DNA from: JAGVWJ01 sp964588555
GTDB lineage: Archaea > Micrarchaeota > Micrarchaeia > Anstonellales > Bilamarchaeaceae
DNA length: 64,000 nucleotides
NCBI GenBank assembly: GCA_964588555.1
Contig: CAZPPT010000004.1
Location: forward strand, 80,176-144,175
Reading direction: 5' to 3'
Numbering within the stretch: the first letter of the stretch is position 1; every line of letters begins with the position of its first letter. Of the stretch, positions 7,965 through 17,227 are shown piece after piece. Under the pieces are notes generated by a model that saw only the letters and a program-made list of their open reading frames with translations, ran no database searches and was not told the DNA's origin. The translations under genes were made by a program, and so were the position numbers.

Positions 7965-8957
7965 ATGGCACTCTGCATTAAGGAAATGGCACTTGTTGAG
8001 GATCCGCTTTCTCCAAAGTCAAGCGTTTCAACGCGCGACGGCTTTGGGAAGGGCCTCGCAGAAGCAGGTGAGGAGAACCAAAATCTTTGGGTACTTACTG
8101 CTGATGTAACTGAAAGTACGCGCGTGAATTGGTTTTCGGAAAAGTTTCCCAAGCGGTTTATCCAGATCGGGATTGCCGAGCAGAACATGGCGGGCGTTGC
8201 GGCGGGCGTTGCGGCATGCGGAAAGACTGCGGTCATGTCTTCGTTTTCCGCATTTTCGCCTGGCAGGAACTGGGACCAGATCCGTGTTTCCATCTGCTAT
8301 TCTGACACTGACGTAAAGATCTGTTCAACTCATGCCGGCTTGACGGTCGGGCCTGACGGCGCGACGCACCAGGCATTGGAGGATGTGGCCATGCTTCGTG
8401 CGCTTCCAAACATGACTATTGTCGTTCCTTGCGATGCCGAACAGGCACGCCGTGCAACAAAAGCCGTTATCGGCGTACGCGGTCCTACGTATATGCGCTT
8501 TTCGCGTGAAAAGGCGGCTGTCTTTACTACTGACAAGACTCCGTTTGAAATTGGCAAGGCAAACGTGTACCGTGAGGGAAAGGATGTCGCAATAATTGCG
8601 TGCGGCTTTGAAGTCTATGAGAGCCTGAAGGCTGCCGAATCGCTTTCTAAGGAGGGCATTGACTGCACGGTTATTGACTGCCATACTATTAAGCCGATCG
8701 ATCAAAATACGATTGTTGAATCCGCGCGCAAAACCCGCCTTATTGTGACTGTCGAAGAGCACCAGATTAACGGCGGACTTGGAAGCGCGGTTGCTGAAGT
8801 GCTTTCTGAAAATAATACTGGCGCGCGCCTCGTCCGCCATGGCATCATGGATACATTTTGTGAAAGTGGGGATGCAAAGGATCTTTTGAAGAAATATAAA
8901 TTGGATGCAACGGGCATTGCAGAGGTTGTAAGGGAAGCGGTGAAAAAATCAACGTAA
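7965..8957 (+). CDS. Transketolase, C-terminal (pyrimidine-binding) subunit
   Basis: A 330-residue C-terminal half of the split transketolase. It contains the catalytic glutamate in RFIQIGIAEQNMAGVAAG (about residue 73), which activates TPP, and the C-terminal alpha/beta domain typical of transketolase and DXS (VDGP-like turn, then VTVEEHQINGGLGSAVAEV). The ATG at 7965 lies 1 nt after the stop of the N-terminal subunit, with GGAGAG 8 nt upstream. Together with the epimerase this gives xylulose/ribose interconversion for nucleotide precursors. DXS is excluded because the two-subunit order and the paired N-terminal sequence are transketolase-like. Confidence 0.93.
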   Translation: MALCIKEMALVEDPLSPKSSVSTRDGFGKGLAEAGEENQNLWVLTADVTESTRVNWFSEKFPKRFIQIGIAEQNMAGVAAGVAACGKTAVMSSFSAFSPGRNWDQIRVSICYSDTDVKICSTHAGLTVGPDGATHQALEDVAMLRALPNMTIVVPCDAEQARRATKAVIGVRGPTYMRFSREKAAVFTTDKTPFEIGKANVYREGKDVAIIACGFEVYESLKAAESLSKEGIDCTVIDCHTIKPIDQNTIVESARKTRLIVTVEEHQINGGLGSAVAEVLSENNTGARLVRHGIMDTFCESGDAKDLLKKYKLDATGIAEVVREAVKKST

Positions 8958-8973
8958 TAAACCAACTAGTTTC

Positions 8974-9011
8974 AAACCAAACGGTTTATTATTTTATAAA
9001 CTAAAAAGTTT
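8974..9011. terminator. Convergent terminator region
   Basis: Between two convergent genes are two small hairpins in an A/T-rich context: AAACC-AAAC-GGTTT at 8974-8987 followed by ATTATTTTA, and AAACT-AAAA-AGTTT at 8998-9011. They plausibly end the transketolase operon on the + strand and the glycan operon on the - strand. Archaeal termination mainly needs U-rich tracts, so the hairpins may be incidental. Confidence 0.4.
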
Positions 9012-9023
9012 AATGTACTCATT

Positions 9024-10355
9024 TTACTTAATATCTTCAACAACCTTTACGTACTCCTCAAGCAATTCTTGAGCGCGTTTCTCACTCTTTGCTTCAGAAA
9101 ATATTCGCACATATCCTTCAGTGCCGCTTGCCCGCACAATGACCCATGCATCCTCAAAGTCAATGCGCACGCCGTCAATATCTCGATAATTTAATTTATT
9201 TTTAATCGCGTACTCGCGCATCGAATTGATGATTTTTAATTTTCGCTCGTCGTTCGCATCGATCTTTGTTTTTTTATTGTAATAGTTTGGAATCTCACGT
9301 ACCCATTCACTTAGCTTTTTCTCACAGAGCGCTTCAACAATCTTTGCAGCTGTCAAGAAGCCGTCCTTTGCCAAGCTTATCTCTGGCCAAATTACGCCCC
9401 CCACCTCTTCGCCTGCCATTACCGCAGCCTTGTTTTGTACAATCGCTTCGCTTAGGTACGGCGCCCCGATCTTCGTATATGCAACTTCAGCCCCGTTTTT
9501 TTTGGCTATTTCCTCAATTCCCCGTGAGGTGGCGACTGTCGTTACGACCGTCCCTTTTTTCTGCCTTAGCTTAAGCATTACAGAAACGGCAAATACCTTG
9601 TCACCGATTATATAATCCCCTCTTTCATCAACCATGATGACCCGGTCACCATCGCCGTCCCACGCAATGCCGCAGTCGTAACTGCCTATTTTCATTATTT
9701 TTATCAAATCACGAACATTATTTTCAGTCGGTTCTGAGGGTCTCCCTGGAAATGAGCCGTCAATATGTGAATGTATTGAAGTTACCTCGCACCCAAGTGC
9801 ACGAAAGAGATGCGGCGCAATCGTTGCGGCCATCCCATTGCCACAGTCAAGGAGTACTCTTTTGCCCTGCGTTTTTTTTGCATCAAGTTCCGTACGCATC
9901 GCTTCAACATGGTCCTTGACTGCCCATTCATATTGCCTCATCGTTCCCTTTTTTGTTTTTATTTTTGGCGGGGCGTCGATTAACTTTTCGATTTCTTCCC
10001 CGCGTTCCTTTGAAATTGCAACCTCGTTTCCGTCAGTTACCTTTAACCCATTATACTCAGGCGGGTTATGTGAGGCGGTGATAATGATCAGCCCGTCTGC
10101 ATGAAGTTTCTTTACCATGAATTCCGCAGTTGGCGTTGATACCATGCCAAGGTCAATGATAGTACTTCCGGAATCAACCAAGCCGCGGACCACGTATTCT
10201 TTAAGGAGCGGGCCTGTCTTCCGTGCATCATATGCAAGGAGTATTTTCCCACCTTTAAAGTAGGCGCCTACGGCATATCCCGCCCGTCCTGCAAGTTCCG
10301 GCGTGAGCACATCTATCGTTCCCCTGATCCCGTTTGTCCCGAAGTATTTTGCCAT
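9024..10355 (-). CDS. Phosphohexomutase (phosphoglucosamine/phosphomannomutase family)
   Basis: A 443-residue alpha-D-phosphohexomutase with all four family signatures in order: the phosphoserine loop ITASHNPPEYNG (~residue 95), the metal-binding DGDGDR (~235), the sugar-binding GEEVGG (~315) and the phosphate-binding RASGTEGYVR (~410). Archaeal members convert glucosamine-6-P to glucosamine-1-P or mannose-6-P to mannose-1-P; the specificity cannot be read here. It is the last gene of the surface-glycan cluster and would supply an activated sugar precursor. The ATG at 10355 is 1 nt after the flippase stop; an upstream in-frame ATG at 10382 would overlap the flippase and precedes the family start MAKYFGTNGIRG. 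Confidence 0.88.
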   Translation of the reverse strand: MAKYFGTNGIRGTIDVLTPELAGRAGYAVGAYFKGGKILLAYDARKTGPLLKEYVVRGLVDSGSTIIDLGMVSTPTAEFMVKKLHADGLIIITASHNPPEYNGLKVTDGNEVAISKERGEEIEKLIDAPPKIKTKKGTMRQYEWAVKDHVEAMRTELDAKKTQGKRVLLDCGNGMAATIAPHLFRALGCEVTSIHSHIDGSFPGRPSEPTENNVRDLIKIMKIGSYDCGIAWDGDGDRVIMVDERGDYIIGDKVFAVSVMLKLRQKKGTVVTTVATSRGIEEIAKKNGAEVAYTKIGAPYLSEAIVQNKAAVMAGEEVGGVIWPEISLAKDGFLTAAKIVEALCEKKLSEWVREIPNYYNKKTKIDANDERKLKIINSMREYAIKNKLNYRDIDGVRIDFEDAWVIVRASGTEGYVRIFSEAKSEKRAQELLEEYVKVVEDIK

Positions 10356-10356
10356 G

Positions 10357-11982
10357 TCAATCAGCATGCGGTAATTTTTCAATACGTACGACTATTCCGC
10401 CCGGGATGCGTGCCTTGCGGAGAAATGAGCCAATAAGTACAATCTCATTTTTGTTCAGTAATCTTAAATAGATGATTCCCAGCGCATATATGGCTGAAAT
10501 AATACTAAATATGATCCCCAGTTCAAAAAGTAGTGCAAATTTTTCCCGGTTGGCCAGTTCTTCAAGCGGTACAAACAGGGAATGTACAAGAGACACAAGC
10601 ATCCCTTTTAGGAAGAAAAATACGATGAATAAAGCGATAAGAAGGAGTATCGACCTGCCAAACCACCCCAAGAAGCCAAATCCAAACTTTTTGTTGCCGT
10701 AATAATAGGCGAGGGCAAACGTACTTAGGTAAAACGACATGAATGCCGCCCCGGCAGCTTCGATACCATAGATCGGTATCCCAAACAGGTTTATTGCAAG
10801 GCTTATGACAAGGCCGCTTACGGTTATGCCAAAATTGAGCCCGGCACGCTTGAGCGCTATAAATGCGTTCTTCCACGAATAGCCGATGGTAAAGAAGAAA
10901 AATCCAAGCACGATGAGAAAGAGCGTTGTCCCGCCCTGGGCATAGTCATTTCCATAGAGGACACCAAGTATTTCTGAAGGAAAGAGGAGGATAAAAACAA
11001 ATAATGATCCCGTAGCAAGCAATGACCATTTGGTGGAAGTGTTCGTAAGCTCGCTGATTTTTGAGAAATCATTCTCGTTTTTGCCATGTATATTTGCAAT
11101 AATCGGGATGAATATGCCCCCAATCGCAGAGGAGAATACCTGGAGGAGCGTACCGAAGCTTAGGCAAATTGCATAAATTGCAATAAGCGATGCTGAGTTT
11201 CCCCCCTCAAGGAGGCTGTCAAGAAGTATCCGGTCGATGTTTGAAAATATGGTCGCGACCACGCTTCCCCCCATCATCGCAAGCCCAAATGGAAGGACTT
11301 CTCCTGCAAGTTCCTTGTACCTGACAGTATCCATTGTCGTCGGAAATCCCGAGTAAATGCGCCACGCATAGTACAGCACAAAGACCGTCCCAAGACCAAA
11401 CGAGACAACGAACAGGACAGTAAGTGAGGCTGCCGATGCCCCCCAGACTGCAAGTGCGACCGGGATAAGTGCAATGCGGCTTATAAGCTGTATTGTCTGT
11501 GAAAGGGAGGTTTGTTTTGCCTGCCTAAATGAGAGCACAAAATACTGCCCTATGGTAAATAGTGCATTAAGTACGAGGTAGATTGAAAATATTCCAAGAA
11601 TCGGCACCAATTCCGTTTTGTTTGATGAAAACGAGGCAAGCTCGCCCGGGAAGAGCCAGAACCCGCCTACGATAACAAGCGAGCTCCCCACCCCCAATGC
11701 AAAAACCAGGTGCATGAGCTTCTTAATCCTTTCATAATCCTCTTTTCCATAATAATTTCCAACATACGTCTGGATAATCCCACTAATGCCAAAGTCAGTG
11801 AAAATGGTAAAGAGGCTTATCGTACTTAGGGCAATTGAATACAGCCCGATTTCTTCCTGCGGGAAGAGCCGCGTCATGATCATGGCAAATACGATCCCAA
11901 GCACTCGCCCTGCCATTATCCCTACAAAAAGCCAGAATGACCCCCTGCCAAGGTCCTTAACGTCTTTTTCTTTGTCTGACAT
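10357..11982 (-). CDS. Polysaccharide flippase (Wzx/MATE-like, MOP superfamily)
   Basis: A 541-residue polytopic membrane protein with about 12-14 hydrophobic helices, beginning MSDKEKDVKDLGRGSFWLF and the first helix immediately after. The pattern fits the MOP exporter superfamily, which flips lipid-linked oligosaccharides across the membrane. Start at 11982 is preferred over a longer frame because it lies 4 nt after the stop of the asparagine-synthase-like gene. Neighbouring glycosyltransferases and phosphohexomutase support a role in building a surface or N-linked glycan. The substrate is unknown. Confidence 0.87.
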   Translation of the reverse strand: MSDKEKDVKDLGRGSFWLFVGIMAGRVLGIVFAMIMTRLFPQEEIGLYSIALSTISLFTIFTDFGISGIIQTYVGNYYGKEDYERIKKLMHLVFALGVGSSLVIVGGFWLFPGELASFSSNKTELVPILGIFSIYLVLNALFTIGQYFVLSFRQAKQTSLSQTIQLISRIALIPVALAVWGASAASLTVLFVVSFGLGTVFVLYYAWRIYSGFPTTMDTVRYKELAGEVLPFGLAMMGGSVVATIFSNIDRILLDSLLEGGNSASLIAIYAICLSFGTLLQVFSSAIGGIFIPIIANIHGKNENDFSKISELTNTSTKWSLLATGSLFVFILLFPSEILGVLYGNDYAQGGTTLFLIVLGFFFFTIGYSWKNAFIALKRAGLNFGITVSGLVISLAINLFGIPIYGIEAAGAAFMSFYLSTFALAYYYGNKKFGFGFLGWFGRSILLLIALFIVFFFLKGMLVSLVHSLFVPLEELANREKFALLFELGIIFSIISAIYALGIIYLRLLNKNEIVLIGSFLRKARIPGGIVVRIEKLPHAD

Positions 11983-11986
11983 GGTT

Positions 11987-13702
11987 CTACTCCATAAACG
12001 TCCTATACCACAGTTCAAAGAGAAGGAGGATCCACAATCCATATCCTTTTCTACTCTTCGTGATTCCAGTAAGGTTTGTAAGCTCCTTGTACGCGCCCAT
12101 GTTGATCCCGTCTTCCTTTACATGGGATTCGTCAAGAAGGTTAAGCGCGTATTCCATCATTTCCTTTTCCTTAAACCAGTAATAAGGCGTTGCGCCAAAC
12201 CCGCGCTTTGCCCGTTTTACCGTAGTCTGCGGAAGGATGCCCCGTACCGCTTCCTTAAGGAGGTATTTCCCATCAAGCCCGCGCAGCTTAAGCGAAAGGG
12301 GCGTCTGCCGCGAGTATGCGAGCATACGGTTGTCAAGAAGCGGGACACGCGCCTCGATGCCGCCGGCCATCGTTGCACGGTCAACCTTTGTGAGGAGCTG
12401 GTTTGGAAGCGTCTCGCTTATCTCAAAGTCAAGCACCGACTGGAGGGAGATGTTTCCACGAAAATAAGAATTGTATCTCATCTCCCCGTATGCAGTTGGT
12501 TTTTTTACAATTGCATTGAATGTTTTTCTATCAGTCATTTTCAAAAATCGTTCATAAAATGTAAGCTTGACCTGTGCAGGGACAAACCAGAAATACGGCG
12601 AGAAGAATTTATACCGGTTGTAACCGGCAAACATCTCGTCGCCGCCCTCCCCCGTAAGCACGACGGTTACGTATTTCTTTGCATATTGCGAGAGCTTATA
12701 CACCGGAAGCGCCGCGGCATCCCAGTTGAGGTCATCATAATAGCTGATAAAATCGCCAAGTATCTTTGGGACTTCATTTGGGTAAATGAACAATTCGTGA
12801 TGGTCCGTCCCGATTTTTTCAGCAATGAGCCGCGCATACGCGCTTTCGTCATCGTCCCTCCCAAAGCCGATCGTGAACGTCTTTAAGTCATCATTATTTT
12901 TCTTCATAAGCGCAACAACCGTGCTTGAATCAAGGCCGCCGGAAAGGTATGCACCGACCGGCACATCCGCGACCATCTGCGATTCGACTGATTCTTCAAC
13001 CGTTTTGAGAAGCGATTCCTTATTGATCGCAAGCGGATGATCGTCTGATTTGATATATCTTGAGATCCGGATTCCTTTCTTATCCGCAATAAGCACATGG
13101 CCCGGAAGCAGACGCTTTATCCCTTCAAAAAGCGTTTTTTCACCAAGTGAAATGCCAAACATGAAATACGACGTCACTGCATCCATGTCAAGCGCAGGCC
13201 TTTGTTCAAGCCCCTTAAGCACAGCCTTTATCTCAGAGCCAAAAACGACCCTGCCGTTCTCCCGCGCGTAATAAAGCGGTTTGATACCTACCCGATCCCG
13301 GGCAAGGATCAGCTTCTGCCGGTCGCTGTCATAAATCGCAAATCCGAACATGCCGTTTAGGTGATTTGCAAATTCGTTCTCCCCGAATTCCTCATATGCG
13401 TGTACAATGACTTCCGTATCCGTGTTCGTATAGAATCGGTGCCCCTTTGCCTCAAGTACACCCTTAAGTTCGCGGTAATTATATATTTCGCCATTGAAGA
13501 TGATCACGACGCTCTTGTCCTCATTGTATATGGGCTGTGCGCCGCTCGTAAGGTCAATGATGCTTAGGCGTCTAAACCCAAGACCGATATTTTTATCAGA
13601 AAAAAACCCGATGTCATCAGGCCCGCGGTGCGCGATGGTGGACGTCATCTTGCGTATCGTGTCGCTTGTATGCTCGCCAAATATCCCGCAGATGCCGCAC
13701 AT
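11987..13702 (-). CDS. Asparagine synthase (glutamine-hydrolysing) family protein
   Basis: A 571-residue two-domain amidotransferase. The N-terminal glutaminase has the nucleophile Cys2 (MCGICGIFG), AHRGPDD and FNGEIYNY. The C-terminal synthetase has the PP-loop SGGLDSS (~residue 255) and LTGEGGDEMF. Ordinary AsnB makes asparagine from aspartate, ATP and glutamine. Because it sits between glycosyltransferases and a flippase, it may instead amidate a sugar acid of the surface glycan, as paralogues in bacterial polysaccharide loci are proposed to do. The two cannot be separated from sequence. Its stop abuts the flippase start, and its ATG overlaps or touches the end of the upstream glycosyltransferase. 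Confidence 0.88.
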   Translation of the reverse strand: MCGICGIFGEHTSDTIRKMTSTIAHRGPDDIGFFSDKNIGLGFRRLSIIDLTSGAQPIYNEDKSVVIIFNGEIYNYRELKGVLEAKGHRFYTNTDTEVIVHAYEEFGENEFANHLNGMFGFAIYDSDRQKLILARDRVGIKPLYYARENGRVVFGSEIKAVLKGLEQRPALDMDAVTSYFMFGISLGEKTLFEGIKRLLPGHVLIADKKGIRISRYIKSDDHPLAINKESLLKTVEESVESQMVADVPVGAYLSGGLDSSTVVALMKKNNDDLKTFTIGFGRDDDESAYARLIAEKIGTDHHELFIYPNEVPKILGDFISYYDDLNWDAAALPVYKLSQYAKKYVTVVLTGEGGDEMFAGYNRYKFFSPYFWFVPAQVKLTFYERFLKMTDRKTFNAIVKKPTAYGEMRYNSYFRGNISLQSVLDFEISETLPNQLLTKVDRATMAGGIEARVPLLDNRMLAYSRQTPLSLKLRGLDGKYLLKEAVRGILPQTTVKRAKRGFGATPYYWFKEKEMMEYALNLLDESHVKEDGINMGAYKELTNLTGITKSRKGYGLWILLLFELWYRTFME

Positions 13703-14851
13703 TTAGACCACTGACTCGTAAACCTCGATAATCTTGTCTATTCGTTTTTCTACCGTTAAGTTCTTTATGACATACTCACGTGCTTCTGCCGCCCGTTCCC
13801 GTGCCATGCTTTCGTCGCCAAGGATCGTTTTGATCGCCCGTGCAAGCTCATGTGGGTCCTGCGGCTGTACAAGCACCCCGCGGCCATTTTCAAGGAGTTC
13901 CACGTTTCCGCCTACACTGGTTGCAATTGCAGGTACTCCAAACAGCATCGCCTCCATGAGCGCCCGGCTCAGGCCTTCGGCACGTGTTGGGAGTACGAAT
14001 ATGTCCGCGGCAGCGTACGCTTCCCTCATGCGTTCATGCGGCAAAAACGGGATTGTCTGTATTTTGGGTGCGTATGTTTTGTTGGTATCAAGCCATGTCC
14101 GCACGATCTCCTCATCAAACCCTCCGCCGATAAGTAAGAATGTGACATCATGTACGTCATTGAGGACTTCGCGCGCGGCGTGAAGGAGCGTATCAAGCCC
14201 CTTTTCCCTCACAAACCGGCCGGTGTAAAGTACAATCCTACCATCACTTGTAATGCCAAGTTCCTTTCGCGCCTGTTTCTTGTCAATTTTTGCATAATAT
14301 TCCTTATCAACTGCATTTTGTATCCCGATCGCACGTATGCCGTATTGTCCTTTCATTTCGTGCGCAAGCGCATGCGAGTCGCACATGACCGCATCAACAT
14401 TCGTGACGGCAAAACGTTCAATGAGCTGCGCAATCTTTTTTCTCATTCCACCTAATCGCACCCCGCTCCATGGCCCGTGCATCGTGAGGACATGCGGCTT
14501 ACGCTTGATTTTTGTTGCAAGGATTGCGGTCACTGCCGCAGGCGGGTTATGGGAGTGTATCACATCCGGCTTGAACTTTCCCACCGCATCAAGAAGCGCC
14601 GGAATCGACGTAGCGGTATGAGTTATCTTGCTTTCCCTAAAACCCAAATCAATGTGCCGTGCCCGGTAAATTGGGATATTAAAAAGTTCCCCCCCGCTAT
14701 CTCTTTCAAACCGGGTGACGACAGCCACTTCATGCCCTTTTTTCCTGATCCCCTCTATCATCTGCGCAATGCAGGCGCTTCCACCGCCTTGCACAAATGT
14801 CCCGCGTTTTGTCCTATAGGGGAAATCCGTGCTGATCATGAGTATTTTCAT
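13703..14851 (-). CDS. Glycosyltransferase, GT4 family
   Basis: A 382-residue GT-B glycosyltransferase. The N-terminal domain begins MKILMISTDFPYRTKRGTFVQGGG and contains a helix after a glycine-rich loop typical of family 4. The C-terminal donor-binding domain has YTGRFVREKGLDTL and the EX7E-like segment PTRAEGLSRALMEAMLFGVP. The sugar donor is unknown. The ATG at 14851 is favoured because GTGAT, matching the 3' end of archaeal 16S rRNA, lies just upstream and itself overlaps the stop of the previous gene. Second gene of the glycan operon. Confidence 0.9.
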   Translation of the reverse strand: MKILMISTDFPYRTKRGTFVQGGGSACIAQMIEGIRKKGHEVAVVTRFERDSGGELFNIPIYRARHIDLGFRESKITHTATSIPALLDAVGKFKPDVIHSHNPPAAVTAILATKIKRKPHVLTMHGPWSGVRLGGMRKKIAQLIERFAVTNVDAVMCDSHALAHEMKGQYGIRAIGIQNAVDKEYYAKIDKKQARKELGITSDGRIVLYTGRFVREKGLDTLLHAAREVLNDVHDVTFLLIGGGFDEEIVRTWLDTNKTYAPKIQTIPFLPHERMREAYAAADIFVLPTRAEGLSRALMEAMLFGVPAIATSVGGNVELLENGRGVLVQPQDPHELARAIKTILGDESMARERAAEAREYVIKNLTVEKRIDKIIEVYESVV

Positions 14852-14856
14852 AGCAA

Positions 14857-15948
14857 TCACAGTGTAAGCGATTTGTACAGCTCAGCATAACGTGCGATCA
14901 TCCGCTCGACCGTAAATTCATTTTTTATCGTTTCTTTTGCGCGTTCCCCAAGTTCCATCCGTTTTCCTTTATTTTCGATCAACTCAATTATTTTTTCCGC
15001 GATCATACCGCTATTCCTTACCGGTACAAGAATGCCGTTCTTTTCGTGTTTGATTAAGTCCTTGCTTCCATCCGCGTCTGTTGCGACCACTGGCAGCCCC
15101 GCAGCCATTGCCTCCATGATCACGCCAGGCATGCCGTCCCGCAACGACGGGGAGGCGAATATGTCCGTCGCTGCCAATATGCGTGCGATGTCAGACCTTG
15201 TGCCAAGAAACTGCACGCGCTCGCCAAGCCCAAGCGTGTGCGCAAGCAGCCGGTATTCATTTCTTTTCCTTCCGTCTCCCGCAAGAAGGAGGTACACGTT
15301 TGGATGGCGTTCCCTTACCTTCGCAAATGCCCGCAGGAGGTACTCTTGTCCCTTGTACCAGACCAGCCTTCCGGTAAATGTGATTACCACAACGTCGTTT
15401 GGAATTTTTAAGTCCTTTCGCGCTTCTTCCCGTGACAGTGCGGCATAGTCGATTACCCGCTTTCCGTTTGGTATATATGCGATTTTTTCTTCCCGCACGC
15501 CGTCGCGCCGCAATTCCCCTATCCCGTCCGTAAAATTGGTCACGGTCTTGTCGGCAAGCCATGCAGTTAATCTGTTTATGATCCCAACAAACCATGGCTT
15601 CTCGCGGTCGCTGTCGCGCTTGCTGCAAATGACCTTTTTGCCAAGGATCTTTCCGATGATACGCGCAAACAGGTTGTCAAGGAATAAATACGAATGGATG
15701 ATGTTTGGCCGTTCGCGGATAACTGTAAAAAAGAACCGGATGAGCGCAAGCGGGATAAATAACGGGCTTGTCATGCCAAGTGAGGTCGTCCGGATGTTTT
15801 TTGCCTCAAGTTGTTCGCGGTACATGCCGCCCGGATAAACCGAGCAGACAATATGCGTATTTGTCGTATCGTTTGTAATGATTGAGATCATCATCGTTTC
15901 AGCACCTGCGGCGGCAAGGGTTGAGGTAAGGTGAAGGATCTTTGCCAT
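14857..15948 (-). CDS. Glycosyltransferase, GT4 family
   Basis: A 363-residue GT-B enzyme starting MAKILHLTSTLAAAGAETMM, the AGAE signature common in capsule and LPS glycosyltransferases. The donor domain has FTGRLVWYKGQEYLLRAF and SPSLRDGMPGVIMEAMAAG (EX7E-like). It is the first gene of the glycan operon: ATATTTAAACCC lies 25-33 nt before the ATG, giving a leaderless transcript independent of the exported-protein genes upstream. It is similar in fold but not closely in sequence to the next gene, so the two probably add different sugars. Confidence 0.9.
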   Translation of the reverse strand: MAKILHLTSTLAAAGAETMMISIITNDTTNTHIVCSVYPGGMYREQLEAKNIRTTSLGMTSPLFIPLALIRFFFTVIRERPNIIHSYLFLDNLFARIIGKILGKKVICSKRDSDREKPWFVGIINRLTAWLADKTVTNFTDGIGELRRDGVREEKIAYIPNGKRVIDYAALSREEARKDLKIPNDVVVITFTGRLVWYKGQEYLLRAFAKVRERHPNVYLLLAGDGRKRNEYRLLAHTLGLGERVQFLGTRSDIARILAATDIFASPSLRDGMPGVIMEAMAAGLPVVATDADGSKDLIKHEKNGILVPVRNSGMIAEKIIELIENKGKRMELGERAKETIKNEFTVERMIARYAELYKSLTL

Positions 15949-15983
15949 ATAGATAGTAAGATGAAAAAGGGTTTAAATATGGG

Positions 15984-17213
15984 CTATTGGGACCGCATTT
16001 TCTCCGGACCTACCCTGCGCAGTATGTTTGCATGCGGGAAAAACCGTACGTCGTCATGGATCCCGGTAACGAGTTGGGTTCTGTCGTCAATGATAGGTGG
16101 CATAAGTGCGTATACTATTTCTACGGGGGTTGGTGGGGCGTTAAGCAATCTGACCACGTGAAGCGGCCTGCCTTCCGCTGTTTTATCGACTGCGATTGGG
16201 TTTTCTTCAAGGGTCCGTTCGTTTGCAGCCGCATATGCTGCAAAGTATGCAATGTCCCCGATTCGCCGTATTTGTAAATGATACGCTGCACCGGGAAACG
16301 GAACAAGCGTGGAATCTTTGTGTGCCTGCAAGCCTCTATTTGAAGCTCGAACTGCAAACTGCGTATCGCCAACATCCGCACTTCCTCTAAATACCCCGAT
16401 TCCGTCGTAACTTTCAATGAATGTTGGTACAAGTGCATCTGCTACTGCAACCATTGAATAGGGTCTGCGGTCATTGGATTCATGCATTACGGCCCAGTTA
16501 AGTTCAAAATCTTCTACGGGATACGGAAGCCTCATGGCAACATACGATTGCGTCCCCGCCACCCCGTTACCCCACGGAAAGTTTACAAATTCAATTCCCC
16601 GACCCGTTATTTGGAAATTTGCACGCTCATCTTTTCTTAAATCAAACATGTCAAAATCAGCACCTTTTCCGTATGCAAGAAATACCGTTTTTGGGTTTGA
16701 TACTGAGGCTGCATTTGGATTCCCGTAGTAAAGTGCAATGCTCGTCTGTGTTGCAAGCGGTGTTCGCACCCACACTGCACTGGCGCGAGCTTCGGCAAAC
16801 TCAATAAAGAGCGGAAGCGTTTCGTGTGCATCCCCGCATGTACCTGCAAATGCACGTACGTCTGCCAGGTCGGGCTTTGCATGCGCATAATTGAAATTTT
16901 GCGGCCGAAGGATGATCGGATGTGCCGTACCTTCTGCAAACGCCCCTTCAAGCGTCACGGTGACGCAATACTTTGAATCCTTACTGCCCCAGCCGCTCGC
17001 GGTACCGCCATCCATCGATATGCCTGCATCAGCCTTTGGTTTTTGAGGTAATGATGTTGTAGCGTTTCCGCATGCAAGTGCTGCTCCTGCTACCAATGTT
17101 GCGCATGCGAACCTGCTCAATGAGCGTGTTCGAACTCGGGCTCTATTTGGAGTAATCGGACGAATCGCCTTTTTCACAATTGTTTTTGCCATTTCATAAT
17201 ATTTGATTTTCAT
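15984..17213 (-). CDS. Exported DUF2341-like protein, possible lipoprotein
   Basis: A 409-residue protein, start at ATG 17213 with GTGAT 5 nt upstream (GTG 17222 is possible). The N terminus is Arg/Lys-rich (to residue ~38), then a short hydrophobic stretch ending ATLVAGAALAC, like a lipoprotein or secretion signal, although the residue at -3 of the cysteine is not typical. After a short low-complexity linker come a DUF2341-like region (TSIALYYGNPNAAS is its classic end) and a lectin/LamG-like beta-rich region beginning VNFPWGNGVAGTQSY. The second half is clearly paralogous to the upstream gene (FVNFPWGNGVAG versus YVNYPWGNGVSG). Probably cell-surface; binding partner unknown. Confidence 0.7.
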   Translation of the reverse strand: MKIKYYEMAKTIVKKAIRPITPNRARVRTRSLSRFACATLVAGAALACGNATTSLPQKPKADAGISMDGGTASGWGSKDSKYCVTVTLEGAFAEGTAHPIILRPQNFNYAHAKPDLADVRAFAGTCGDAHETLPLFIEFAEARASAVWVRTPLATQTSIALYYGNPNAASVSNPKTVFLAYGKGADFDMFDLRKDERANFQITGRGIEFVNFPWGNGVAGTQSYVAMRLPYPVEDFELNWAVMHESNDRRPYSMVAVADALVPTFIESYDGIGVFRGSADVGDTQFAVRASNRGLQAHKDSTLVPFPGAAYHLQIRRIGDIAYFAAYAAANERTLEENPIAVDKTAEGRPLHVVRLLNAPPTPVEIVYALMPPIIDDRTQLVTGIHDDVRFFPHANILRRVGPEKMRSQ

Positions 17214-17227
17214 AATAATCACTTATT

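Noticed and set aside
11786..12886. Long plus-strand ORF (366 codons) across the flippase and AsnB genes
   Set aside because: Antisense to two genes with clear family motifs; its translation shows no domain and basic, Cys/Phe-rich shadow composition.
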